DNA of 5,615 bases from NCBI GenBank assembly GCA_030453285.1, contig JAKDKP010000186.1:1-5615 (forward strand), given 5' to 3'. The notes below the pieces were generated by a model that did not search any database, was not told the DNA's origin, and was given only the letters and a program-made list of their open reading frames with translations. The position numbers were made by a program, and so were the translations under genes. Shown piece after piece: positions 1 through 5,603 of the stretch. The DNA comes from Propionibacteriales bacterium (lineage in GTDB: Bacteria > Actinomycetota > Actinomycetes > Propionibacteriales > Propionibacteriaceae). Within the stretch, counting starts at the first letter, position 1. Every line of letters begins with the position of its first letter.

Positions 1-224
1 GGCAGCGCCTGATGGAACGCCACGACGCTGTCCACCACGAACATCGGGCCCGGCACCACATCGGGGTCGCGGTCGAGCATGATCTGGAGATCGCCGCCGT
101 CGGCGGTGAGTCCGATCGTCGTGTCGCCCTCGCGCCAGATCTCCGTACAGCCAAGGGTGTCGCGATAGATCGCCAGTGTCGCCTCGAGGTCGGTGGTGGG
201 GACATACAGGAATTCGAGTCGCAT
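1..224 (-). CDS. VOC / glyoxalase-fold protein, 3' end outside window
   Basis: The visible 74 residues begin MRLEFLYVPTTDLEATLAIY and continue with a YRDTLG turn. This is the first beta-alpha-beta half of a vicinal oxygen chelate (glyoxalase/bleomycin-resistance/dioxygenase) module: a strand, a D-L-E helix start, the F/Y-Y-R-D-x-L-G signature around residues 19-25, then strands with IGLTADGGDLQIML near 37-50. VOC proteins pair two such modules and use them for metal-dependent isomerisation, ring cleavage or drug binding, so the substrate cannot be told. The ATG at 224 is well supported by a GGAGGAGAG ribosome-binding site four bases upstream, the only strong Shine-Dalgarno seen before a gene here. 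The gene is divergent from a TetR-type regulator with 57 bases between the starts, so it is the likely target of that regulator. The rest of the protein, including any second half and most metal ligands, lies beyond the left edge. Confidence 0.85.
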   Translation of the reverse strand, partial: MRLEFLYVPTTDLEATLAIYRDTLGCTEIWREGDTTIGLTADGGDLQIMLDRDPDVVPGPMFVVDSVVAFHQAL

Positions 225-228
225 CACG

Positions 229-237
229 CTCTCCTCC
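229..237 (-). promoter_or_regulatory. Strong Shine-Dalgarno of the VOC gene
   Basis: Read on the minus strand the bases are GGAGGAGAG, followed by CGTG and then the ATG at 224. The match to the anti-Shine-Dalgarno and its short spacing fix the start of the VOC gene. It contrasts with the other starts in the window, most of which have no such site. Confidence 0.8.
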
Positions 238-253
238 GTGTCGGAATCAGATT

Positions 254-283
254 ACTCATAGCGTAATGCCATTATGTACGAGT
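254..283. promoter_or_regulatory. Nested inverted repeat, candidate TetR operator
   Basis: Two inverted repeats share almost the same centre. The inner one is TAATG-C-CATTA (264-274), perfect with a single central base. The outer arms are ACTCATA (254-260) and TACGAGT (277-283), which match in six of seven positions. A roughly 30-base dyad in the gap between a TetR-family gene and its divergent neighbour is the usual layout of a TetR-type operator. Possible -10 boxes lie inside it: CATAAT on the minus strand (276-271) for the VOC gene, and CATTAT (270-275) or TAGCGT (259-264) on the plus strand for the regulator. A protein bound here would therefore block both promoters and give autorepression. 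The dyad is seen directly; binding by the adjacent regulator is inferred. No convincing -35 boxes were found. Confidence 0.55.
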
Positions 284-824
284 GCGCCAGTGGATACCGA
301 TCTCGACCTCACCCAAGGGCCGGCTCGTGCTCGCAGCGTTGGCCGCCTTCGGCGCTCGCCCGTTCGACCAGGTCGCCGTCGCCGACCTGGCACGGAACGC
401 CGATGTCACGACCGGAGCGATCTATCACCACTTCGGCAGCAAACTCGGCCTCTATGCCTTCGTACGCCTCGACGTGGAGCGACGCCTGCTGGACCGCATC
501 GAAGGCGCACTCGCCGCGGCAGCCGACGGCAATGTGCGGGCCGCCGTCATGCCCGCGCTGCTGGTGGGTTTCGACTTCGCCGTGCAGGCCGGATATCTGC
601 ATCTGCTCGACGCCCCGCCGACCACCGCCGAGCACGACGGCCTCGTCGACACCTGGCGCGCCGCCCTGCCGACCGCCTCCCCGGTACTGGCCGACGTGCT
701 GGCCGCAGCCTTGCGTGCCGCACTCCGCGCCGTCGGCACCGGCGCCGACCCGGCCGAGGCGAGGAGGGCGCTGCGGACCCTGGCCGTAGGCCCCGTCGTG
801 GATCAGCCTGCGACGGACTCCTGA
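282..824 (+). CDS. TetR/AcrR-family transcriptional regulator
   Basis: This 180-residue protein has the size and layout of TetR-family repressors. The N-terminal DNA-binding domain spans about residues 12-60: helix 1 (RLVLAALAAFG), helix 2 from VAVADLARNADV, and the recognition helix with its typical TTGAIYHHFGSK motif (43-54) leading into LGLYAFV. The rest is an alanine/leucine-rich all-helical ligand and dimer domain that gives no clue to the inducer. The start is the GTG at 282, the first usable codon after an in-frame stop at 264-266. The next GTG (327) lies inside helix 1. No Shine-Dalgarno precedes it, and a CATTAT box six bases upstream suggests leaderless or near-leaderless translation. 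It is divergent from a VOC gene and probably controls it and itself through the dyad at 254-283. Its last 22 bases overlap the end of the convergent LOG-family gene. Confidence 0.88.
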   Translation: MRQWIPISTSPKGRLVLAALAAFGARPFDQVAVADLARNADVTTGAIYHHFGSKLGLYAFVRLDVERRLLDRIEGALAAAADGNVRAAVMPALLVGFDFAVQAGYLHLLDAPPTTAEHDGLVDTWRAALPTASPVLADVLAAALRAALRAVGTGADPAEARRALRTLAVGPVVDQPATDS

Positions 825-1585
825 TCACGACCGGCGACCATGGCCGCCACGGCCTCGTCCAGATCATCGGTCAGGATCAGACTGTCGAGATCGGCCGGTG
901 AGATGTAGCCCTCGGCGAGCACGGTGCCGGTCAGCCAGTCCAGCAGGCCCTGCCAGTAGCTGCGCCCGTACAGCACGATCGGGAACGACGTGACCTTCTG
1001 GGTCTGCGCCAGGGTGATCGCCTCGAACAGTTCGTCGAAGGTGCCGAACCCACCGGGCATCACCACGAAACCCTGGGAGTACTTCACGAACATGGTCTTA
1101 CGGGCGAAGAAGTAGCGAAAATTGATACCCAGCGTGACGTGCTCGTTCAGGCCGGTCTCGTACGGCAGCTCGATGCCCAGGCCGACCGAAACCCCGTCGG
1201 CCGCGGCGGCACCACGATTGGCGGCCTCCATGATCCCCGGCCCGCCCCCGGTGATCACCGCGAAACCCTGGGCGACCAGGTCACGGGCGAGTTGCTCGGC
1301 CGCGACGGCGTACGGGGAGTCCTGCTTGGTCCGGGCCGAGCCGAACACGCTGACCGCCGGGCCCAGCTCGGCCAGGGTGCCGAAGCCTTCGACGAATTCC
1401 GACTGGATCCGCATCACCCGCCAGGGGTCGGTGTGCACCCACGCGCCCTCACCACGGCTGTCCAGCAGACGCTGATCGGTCGTGGTGGGCTGGATCTGGT
1501 CACGCCCGCGTTCGACCGGCCCGGTGGTGCGCCGTTGGCCGGGACTCAGTGGTCCGGCCTTGGCCTGCTGCTGATCATTGTTCAC
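803..1585 (-). CDS. LOG / TIGR00730-family Rossmann-fold protein
   Basis: A 260-residue protein of the LOG (lysine decarboxylase-like, cytokinin-riboside monophosphate phosphoribohydrolase) superfamily. Visible motifs are the first strand with FGSAR (81-85), the nucleotide-binding [16 protein letters not shown] (111-126), FARKTMF (160-166) and the hallmark PGGFGTFDE (177-185), whose glutamate together with the arginine at 162 is expected to form the phosphoribohydrolase site. Proven LOG enzymes release a free base from a nucleoside monophosphate. Older database labels of lysine decarboxylase for this family are generally considered wrong, and its closeness to lysine genes should not revive that name. 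About 50 residues precede the core and carry TTTDQRLLD and HTDPWRV segments typical of the longer actinobacterial subgroup, which supports the GTG at 1585. It lies 27 bases after dapE on the same strand, probably an operon, but a TACGCT box six bases before the GTG could also give it its own leaderless transcript. The exact substrate is unknown. Confidence 0.88.
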   Translation of the reverse strand: MNNDQQQAKAGPLSPGQRRTTGPVERGRDQIQPTTTDQRLLDSRGEGAWVHTDPWRVMRIQSEFVEGFGTLAELGPAVSVFGSARTKQDSPYAVAAEQLARDLVAQGFAVITGGGPGIMEAANRGAAAADGVSVGLGIELPYETGLNEHVTLGINFRYFFARKTMFVKYSQGFVVMPGGFGTFDELFEAITLAQTQKVTSFPIVLYGRSYWQGLLDWLTGTVLAEGYISPADLDSLILTDDLDEAVAAMVAGRDQESVAG

Positions 1586-1597
1586 CGCCCCAGCGTA
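1586..1597 (-). promoter_or_regulatory. Possible leaderless promoter before the LOG-family gene
   Basis: Within the 27-base dapE/LOG gap the minus strand reads TACGCT (1597-1592), then GGGGCG, then the GTG start. TANNNT followed by 6-7 bases and a start codon is the signature of leaderless actinobacterial transcripts. There is no Shine-Dalgarno. The hexamer 17 bases upstream (TCTCCT) does not resemble a -35, so this is weaker than the dap sites, and read-through from dapE may be enough. Confidence 0.35.
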
Positions 1598-1612
1598 GTG
1601 ACGTCGGCTCGT

Positions 1613-2692
1613 TCAGGAGAGCCAGCGGAGCAGCGCGTCGCGGCAACGCCGTACATCGTCGACGGGGGTGTGCTCGTTGTCGGTGTGGGCCAGGTTGGGG
1701 TCGCCGGGGCCGAAGTTGACCGCCGGCACGCCCATCGCCGAGAAGCGGGACACGTCGGTCCAGCCGAACTTGGGCTGCGGTTCACCGCCGACCGCGGCCA
1801 GGAATTCCTTGGCGGCGAGACGATCCAGGCCGGGGCGGGCGCCGGCAGCGAAGTCGATGACGGCGAACTCATGATCACCCAAGACCTCGGCGACGTACGC
1901 CGTCGCGACCTCGCGATCCTTGTCGGGAGCGAACCGGTAGTTGATCTTGATCGTGCACCGATCGGGGATGACGTTGCCGGCAATGCCGCCGGTGATGCCG
2001 ACGGCGTTGAGGCCCTCGCGATAGGTGAGGCCGTCCACCTCGATCTGCTGCGGTGTGTGGGCCGCCAGCCTGGCCAGCACGTCGGCGGCATCGTGGATCG
2101 CGTTGTGCCCCTTCCAGGCACGCGCCGAGTGGGAGGCGGTGCCGTACGTGGTGACCTCGACCGCCATCGTGCCCTGACAGCCACCCTCCACACCGGCGTT
2201 GGAGGGTTCGCACAGCACCGCGAACTCACCGGCCAGCAGGTCGGGCCGTACGTCGGCAACATGCTTGAGGCCGTTGAGGTGTTCGGCGACCTCCTCGTTG
2301 TCGTAGAAGATCCACGTCACGTCGCGGCTCGGGGCGGTGAGTTCGGCAGCGCAGACGAGTTGGACCGCTACGCCGCCCTTCATGTCGCAGGTGCCTCGGC
2401 CCCACATCACCTCGGTGGGTTGGCCGTCGACGTCGACGGTCTGGAGGCGCGAGGGCAGATTGTCGGCCAGCGGGACGGTGTCGAGGTGACCGGCGATGAC
2501 GACGCGCGACGGACGCCCGTTGTCGGTGCGGGCGACGACGGAGTTGCCCAACCGGATGACCTCGAGATGGTCGTACGACCGCAGTGCCTGCTCGACCTGG
2601 TCGGCCAGCGGCGTCTCGTTGCCGCTCACCGACTCGATGTCGACGATGGCGGTCAGCAGGTCGATCACGTCACCACGCAGGTCAAGGCTCAT
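1613..2692 (-). CDS. dapE: Succinyl-diaminopimelate desuccinylase DapE
   Basis: An M20-family di-zinc hydrolase of 359 residues that converts N-succinyl-LL-diaminopimelate plus water to LL-diaminopimelate and succinate in the cytoplasm, the late step of the succinylase branch leading to peptidoglycan and lysine. All expected ligands are visible: H69 and D71 in AGHLDTVP, the bridging D103 in [10 protein letters not shown], the catalytic base and metal glutamates E133-E134 in YDNEE, E162 in CEPSN, and H336 in AHTDNEHTP. The lid/dimerisation domain (about 175-290) carries SHSARAW around residue 188. Length and motifs match the actinobacterial DapE group. The frame stays open upstream to 2815, but the start is placed at the ATG at 2692: homology begins there (MSLDL) and TAGGGT lies exactly seven bases before it. 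A GTG at 2701 overlaps that box and is less likely. It is divergent from dapD and followed closely by the LOG-family gene. Confidence 0.95.
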   Translation of the reverse strand: MSLDLRGDVIDLLTAIVDIESVSGNETPLADQVEQALRSYDHLEVIRLGNSVVARTDNGRPSRVVIAGHLDTVPLADNLPSRLQTVDVDGQPTEVMWGRGTCDMKGGVAVQLVCAAELTAPSRDVTWIFYDNEEVAEHLNGLKHVADVRPDLLAGEFAVLCEPSNAGVEGGCQGTMAVEVTTYGTASHSARAWKGHNAIHDAADVLARLAAHTPQQIEVDGLTYREGLNAVGITGGIAGNVIPDRCTIKINYRFAPDKDREVATAYVAEVLGDHEFAVIDFAAGARPGLDRLAAKEFLAAVGGEPQPKFGWTDVSRFSAMGVPAVNFGPGDPNLAHTDNEHTPVDDVRRCRDALLRWLS

Positions 2693-2728
2693 GCGCGTCA
2701 CCCTAGCGACGACGAGGAGTGGGAGTTC
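2693..2728 (-). promoter_or_regulatory. dapE promoter, leaderless type
   Basis: On the minus strand TAGGGT (2705-2700) is followed by seven bases and the ATG at 2692, so transcription would begin at the A of the start codon. The hexamer at a 17-base spacing is 2728-2723 (GAACTC), a poor match to TTGACA. That same hexamer is also at 17 bases from the dapD box. No better Shine-Dalgarno than AGGG, which is part of the box itself, is present. Confidence 0.55.
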
Positions 2729-2743
2729 GTGCTGGTGGAACTC
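2723..2743. repeat. Inverted repeat GAGTTC-N9-GAACTC between dapE and dapD
   Basis: GAGTTC (2723-2728) and GAACTC (2738-2743) form a perfect 6-base inverted repeat with nine bases between. The left arm covers the position expected for the -35 of both dap promoters, and the right arm ends two bases before the dapD -10 box. Its place suggests an operator able to close both promoters. A 6-base dyad can arise by chance, so the call rests mainly on position. The nine-base spacer is long for a hairpin and more like a protein-binding dyad. Confidence 0.35.
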
Positions 2744-2758
2744 AGTAGGCTGTGGCCC
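2723..2758 (+). promoter_or_regulatory. dapD promoter, leaderless type
   Basis: TAGGCT (2746-2751) is followed by seven bases (GTGGCCC) and the ATG at 2759, placing the predicted transcript start on the A of the start codon. The 17-base-upstream hexamer is GAGTTC (2723-2728), weak as a -35 and shared with the dapE promoter. A competing reading is a GTG at 2729, in frame, with GAGGAG (2714-2719) nine bases upstream as Shine-Dalgarno. It would add ten residues that do not look like the DapD family. Confidence 0.55.
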
Positions 2759-3697
2759 ATGACATCGACGCCACAGACGCGTACCGCTTGGGGGTGGGGC
2801 CTGGCCACCATCCATGACAGCGGCCAGATCCTGGACACCTGGTTCCCGACCCCGGCCCTGGGTGTGCCTGTCGACGGCGATGCCCCCGAGGCGATCTCAG
2901 CACTCACCGGAGTCGACGAGGCCCGGCAGGTGCGGGTGGAGGCCGTACGGGTTTCCGCCGACCTGGACGACGCTCCGGCCAACACCGCCGATGCGTACCT
3001 CCGACTGCACGTGCTCAGTGCCCGACTGGTGCGCCCGCGCGAGGTCAACCTCGATGGCATCTTCACCCATCTGACCACCGTGGTGTGGACCTCGGCCGGG
3101 CCGTGCGCGGTGACTGACTTCGAACTGACCCGCCTGCGACTGCGCTCGACCGTCGGGCCGATCACCGTGCATGGGGTGGACAAGTTCCCGCGGATGGTGG
3201 ACTACGTGCTGCCGACCGGAGTGCGGATCGCCGACGCCGACCGGGTCCGCCTCGGCGCACACCTGGCCGAAGGCACCACGGTGATGCACGAGGGCTTCGT
3301 CAACTTCAACGCCGGCACCCTCGGCGAGTCGATGGTGGAAGGCCGGGTCAGCGCGGGAGTGCTGGTGGGCAACGGCTCCGATGTCGGCGGTGGTGCCTCC
3401 ATCATGGGTACCCTGTCCGGCGGCGGCACGCAGACCATCTCCCTCGGTGAGCGTTGCCTGGTGGGCGCCAATGCCGGCATCGGCATCTCGCTGGGGGACG
3501 ACTGCGTCGTCGAGGCCGGCCTGTACGTCACGGCCGGCACCAAGATCACCTTGCCGGACGGCCACATCATCAAGGCTGTCGAGGTCTCGGGGCAGGACGG
3601 CCTGCTCTTCATTCGTGATTCGGTCACCGGCACGGTCAAGGTGTCGTCCCGCAAGGGTCGTACGGTCGCCCTGAACGCAGAGTTGCACGCGAACTGA
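2759..3697 (+). CDS. dapD: Tetrahydrodipicolinate N-succinyltransferase DapD
   Basis: A 312-residue acyltransferase that transfers succinyl from succinyl-CoA to 2,3,4,5-tetrahydrodipicolinate, the first committed step of the succinylase branch of DAP/lysine synthesis. The N-terminal third ([18 protein letters not shown]) and the central segment [19 protein letters not shown] (141-159) are typical of the actinobacterial class. From about 155 to 290 the chain is a left-handed parallel beta-helix built from hexapeptide turns, including [38 protein letters not shown] and [22 protein letters not shown]195 in SMVEGR is the likely counterpart of the catalytic glutamate proposed for the M. tuberculosis enzyme, and GGGAS plus the following glycine-rich loop form the acyl-CoA region. 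Members work as trimers. The ATG at 2759 is chosen because the family homology begins there and a TAGGCT box is seven bases upstream, although the frame is open far upstream. The stop overlaps the ATG of the next gene. It is divergent from dapE. Confidence 0.95.
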   Translation: MTSTPQTRTAWGWGLATIHDSGQILDTWFPTPALGVPVDGDAPEAISALTGVDEARQVRVEAVRVSADLDDAPANTADAYLRLHVLSARLVRPREVNLDGIFTHLTTVVWTSAGPCAVTDFELTRLRLRSTVGPITVHGVDKFPRMVDYVLPTGVRIADADRVRLGAHLAEGTTVMHEGFVNFNAGTLGESMVEGRVSAGVLVGNGSDVGGGASIMGTLSGGGTQTISLGERCLVGANAGIGISLGDDCVVEAGLYVTAGTKITLPDGHIIKAVEVSGQDGLLFIRDSVTGTVKVSSRKGRTVALNAELHAN

Positions 3698-4569
3698 TGG
3701 CTGGCACCCGTCCGCGTCGGCGGAACTGGGCGAGGCGATTGATCGGCGTCGCCGTGCTGCTGCTGGCGCTTGCACTGGTGGCCGCCATTGGCGTCTGGGT
3801 GGTCCTGCGCGACCGCGGCCTGGCGCCGCCCACGCCGATGGAACCTCGCTGCGTGGCCAAGGTGCCGGACCAGACGACCGTCTTGTCGATCGACCAGGCG
3901 TGGTGGACCAGCATCATCGTCGGCACCAGCGTGCGGCGCGGGCTTCCGCCGCGGGCGGCGTCGATCGCCATGGCGACGGTGTACCAGGAGACCGGTATCC
4001 GCAACCTCGACTACGGTGACCGCGACTCGGTGGGTCTCTTCCAGCAGCGCCCCTCGCAGGGGTGGGGCAGCGTCGAAAAGATCATGGATCCGTACTATTC
4101 GACCGGCAAGTTCTACGACGCGCTGGTCAAGGTCGACGGCTGGCAGTCCGGTGACATCAACGATGTCGCCCAGGAGGTGCAGCGCAGCGGATTTCCCGAG
4201 GCGTACCGCGATCATGAGGCCGACGGTCGTGCCCTGGCCAGCACCTTGGCCGGCTGGACGCCGAGTGGTTTCAGTTGCACCTATCCCTTGTCCGACGGGG
4301 ATCCCGGCGGAGCCCGTAAGTATCTGAAGAAGACACTCGGCGTGAACGCCACCTCCCAGCAGGGTCCCCAACTCGCCTACTCCGCCGACTCGACAGAGCA
4401 GGCGTGGGCCATCGCCCACACCATCGTCGCGGCGGGTTCGCGCTACGGAACGGTGAGCGTCCAGGTGGGGGACCGGGCCTGGACCCTCGCCGAGAAATCC
4501 CTGGCCAACTGGACCGCCGCGGACGCCCCGCTGGCCAGGACCAAGGTCGCGATCACGTTCGGGCAGTGA
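3697..4569 (+). CDS. Membrane-anchored lysozyme-like conserved actinobacterial protein
   Basis: This 290-residue protein starts with a basic stretch (TRPRRRNWARR) and one hydrophobic segment at about 15-37, then no further membrane helix, so it is predicted to be anchored with its body outside. Residues about 65-175 hold the conserved core: VYQETGIRNLDYG (95-107), DSVGLFQQRPSQGWGS (110-125), IMDPYY and FPEAY. The order glutamate, then S-x-G-L-F-Q resembles goose-type lysozymes and soluble lytic transglycosylases, with E98 the likely acid; the fold assignment is inference. Cysteines at 52 and 194 frame this domain and may form a disulfide. The C-terminal part (about 222-290) is a small mixed domain of unknown role. 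Such proteins are widespread in actinobacteria and usually left as hypothetical or given unrelated names such as heavy metal transporter. Its ATG overlaps the dapD stop (TGATG) and has no good Shine-Dalgarno, so translation is probably coupled to dapD. A peptidoglycan-cleaving or -binding role fits the DAP context but is unproven. Confidence 0.75.
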   Translation: MAGTRPRRRNWARRLIGVAVLLLALALVAAIGVWVVLRDRGLAPPTPMEPRCVAKVPDQTTVLSIDQAWWTSIIVGTSVRRGLPPRAASIAMATVYQETGIRNLDYGDRDSVGLFQQRPSQGWGSVEKIMDPYYSTGKFYDALVKVDGWQSGDINDVAQEVQRSGFPEAYRDHEADGRALASTLAGWTPSGFSCTYPLSDGDPGGARKYLKKTLGVNATSQQGPQLAYSADSTEQAWAIAHTIVAAGSRYGTVSVQVGDRAWTLAEKSLANWTAADAPLARTKVAITFGQ

Positions 4570-4654
4570 GTCACGATCCCCTGACCGTGAAGTGCGCACC
4601 GCAACCGCTCAGCGGCAGCCCGCCATCGGCCGGCCCCGTCATCGGTCGGACCCG
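4570..4654. other. Convergent intergenic gap with small repeats, no clear terminator
   Basis: The 85 bases between the two converging stop codons hold only short symmetric pieces: TCACG/CGTGA arms (4571-4575 and 4586-4590), the palindrome GTGCGCAC (4592-4599), CCGC-TCA-GCGG (4605-4615), and a direct repeat CATCGGCCGG / CATCGGTCGG (4624-4633 and 4640-4649). None is followed by a T-run and none makes a stem longer than five pairs, so I do not call an intrinsic terminator. Termination may be Rho-dependent or the transcripts may overlap. Confidence 0.4.
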
Positions 4655-5590
4655 TCACCGGCTGTCGACGAGTGCGTCCACCTCTGCGGCCGTGGGTGGC
4701 TGGGCGCCGCGCCTGGACACCACGATCGCCGAAGCCGCGACGGCTCGCCGCAAAGTCTGCTCGACAGGCAGGTCCCGAGACTGACCGTCGATCAGCGAGG
4801 CCATGAAGGTGTCCCCGGCACCGACGGTGTCGACCACATCGCGACGCAGCCCCGGCACCGCTCGGTGACTGCCGTCAGGCAGCTCGAGGCGGGCACCGTC
4901 GGGTCCGAGAGTTGTCGCCACTCCGGACGCTCCGGAGGTGGCCAGGTCGGCGATCAGCTTCTCCCGAGAGTCGACACCGGCACCATCGGCGAGGAAGTCG
5001 AAGTCCTCGTCGCTGCCCTTGATCAGTCCGTGCCGTTCTCCACACAGGCGCAGCCACGGCTCGATGCGGTGCCAGTATTCACGCGGATCGGACAGGACAG
5101 CCGGGCGGACGTTCACATCAATCGACATCGGGCCGGTGGTGGTCGCCGCCCACTCCCGCAGCACCTCGGCACCAGGTCGTACGACCAGGGCCAACGATCC
5201 CACGTGCAGCCAATCACCGGTGATCAGGCGTGGAAGGTCGCCGCGCTGCCAGTCGAAGTTGGCGGTCTGGTCGAAATGGAAGGTGTACGACGCCCTCCCG
5301 TCCCGGTCGAGCGAGACAACCGCCACCGAGGTCGCCTGGTCGCTGGTCACCGCCAGGTCCGTACCCACGCCGGTGTCGACCAGATGGGCGCGGATCTGCC
5401 GGCCGAAGCTGTCGGTCGACAGTCGTCCAAGGAATTGAGCGTCCCGGCCGAGTTGGGCCAGCGCGATGGCCGTGGTCATCGGTCCGCCGGCCGCCTGCGC
5501 TTCCCAGTGGGAAGCGAAGTGCCCGGCCGGTCCGTCGGGCAGCCCGCCCAGATCGATCAACGCCTCACCGCACACCACGAACCGAGTCAT
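4655..5590 (-). CDS. PfkB-family carbohydrate kinase (ribokinase/fructokinase-like)
   Basis: A 311-residue ATP-dependent sugar kinase of the ribokinase/PfkB superfamily, normal in length. It opens with FVVCGEALIDL, carries the di-glycine substrate loop AAGGPMTTAIALAQLG (33-48), the lid strands, DVNVRP (158-163), KGSDEDF (191-197) and the C-terminal signature DVVDTVGAGDTFMASL, with D260 the catalytic base and GAGD the anion hole. The E-A-L-I-D-L opening and DVNVRP resemble fructokinases and related hexose kinases, but the substrate is not settled. The loop after the two glycines reads PMTTAIA, where many members have A-P-x-N-V-A, so the usual asparagine is replaced. The ATG at 5590 is preferred over the GTG at 5599 because TAGTGT (5603-5598) lies exactly seven bases before it and would overlap the GTG. 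It converges on the lysozyme-like gene. Neighbours further right, which might reveal the sugar, are outside the window. Confidence 0.9.
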   Translation of the reverse strand: MTRFVVCGEALIDLGGLPDGPAGHFASHWEAQAAGGPMTTAIALAQLGRDAQFLGRLSTDSFGRQIRAHLVDTGVGTDLAVTSDQATSVAVVSLDRDGRASYTFHFDQTANFDWQRGDLPRLITGDWLHVGSLALVVRPGAEVLREWAATTTGPMSIDVNVRPAVLSDPREYWHRIEPWLRLCGERHGLIKGSDEDFDFLADGAGVDSREKLIADLATSGASGVATTLGPDGARLELPDGSHRAVPGLRRDVVDTVGAGDTFMASLIDGQSRDLPVEQTLRRAVAASAIVVSRRGAQPPTAAEVDALVDSR

Positions 5591-5603
5591 GAGCCGCACA
5601 CTA
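5591..5603 (-). promoter_or_regulatory. PfkB-kinase promoter, leaderless type
   Basis: The minus strand reads TAGTGT (5603-5598), seven bases (GCGGCTC), then ATG at 5590. It is almost the same arrangement as dapE, with GC immediately before the TAG in both. No Shine-Dalgarno is present in the seven-base gap. The -35 region falls at or beyond the right window edge. Confidence 0.5.

Noticed and set aside
176..901. A 241-codon plus-strand frame across the regulator, starting before it.
   Set aside because: It is very arginine/proline-rich and out of frame with the clear TetR helix-turn-helix; a shadow of that gene.
803..1585. Annotation of the LOG-family gene as a lysine decarboxylase because it sits beside lysine genes.
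   Set aside because: The PGGxGTxxE motif belongs to LOG-type phosphoribohydrolases; the decarboxylase label for this family is a historic misannotation.
1139..2758. The dapD frame stays open for about 1.6 kb upstream on the plus strand, making an apparent protein of over 800 residues.
   Set aside because: The upstream part is exactly antisense to dapE and the LOG-family gene, whose motifs are intact. Its translation is rich in V, G, R and D without domain character. Long antisense frames are normal in GC-rich codon usage.
2729..2758. A GTG start for DapD at 2729 with a GAGGAG site nine bases upstream.
   Set aside because: The added residues ([10 protein letters not shown]) are not like DapD N-termini, and the ATG at 2759 has the TANNNT-N7 signature. 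Kept as an alternative only.
2693..2815. A longer DapE beginning at 2815.
   Set aside because: The extra 41 residues would overlap the start of dapD on the other strand, have no family resemblance, and would swallow both promoter boxes.
3202..4599. A 465-codon open frame on the minus strand opposite dapD and the lysozyme-like gene.
   Set aside because: Its product is low-complexity R/G/P/T-rich sequence with no recognisable motif, while both plus-strand genes have clear conserved motifs.
4592..4615. GTGCGCAC palindrome and CCGC-TCA-GCGG mini-hairpin as a bidirectional terminator.
   Set aside because: Stems are four pairs, there is no T-run on either strand, and such pieces are frequent in GC-rich DNA.
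4624..4649. Two CATCGGYCGG copies as the start of a repeat array.
   Set aside because: Only two imperfect 10-base copies, partly made of common GC-rich words; no array continues.
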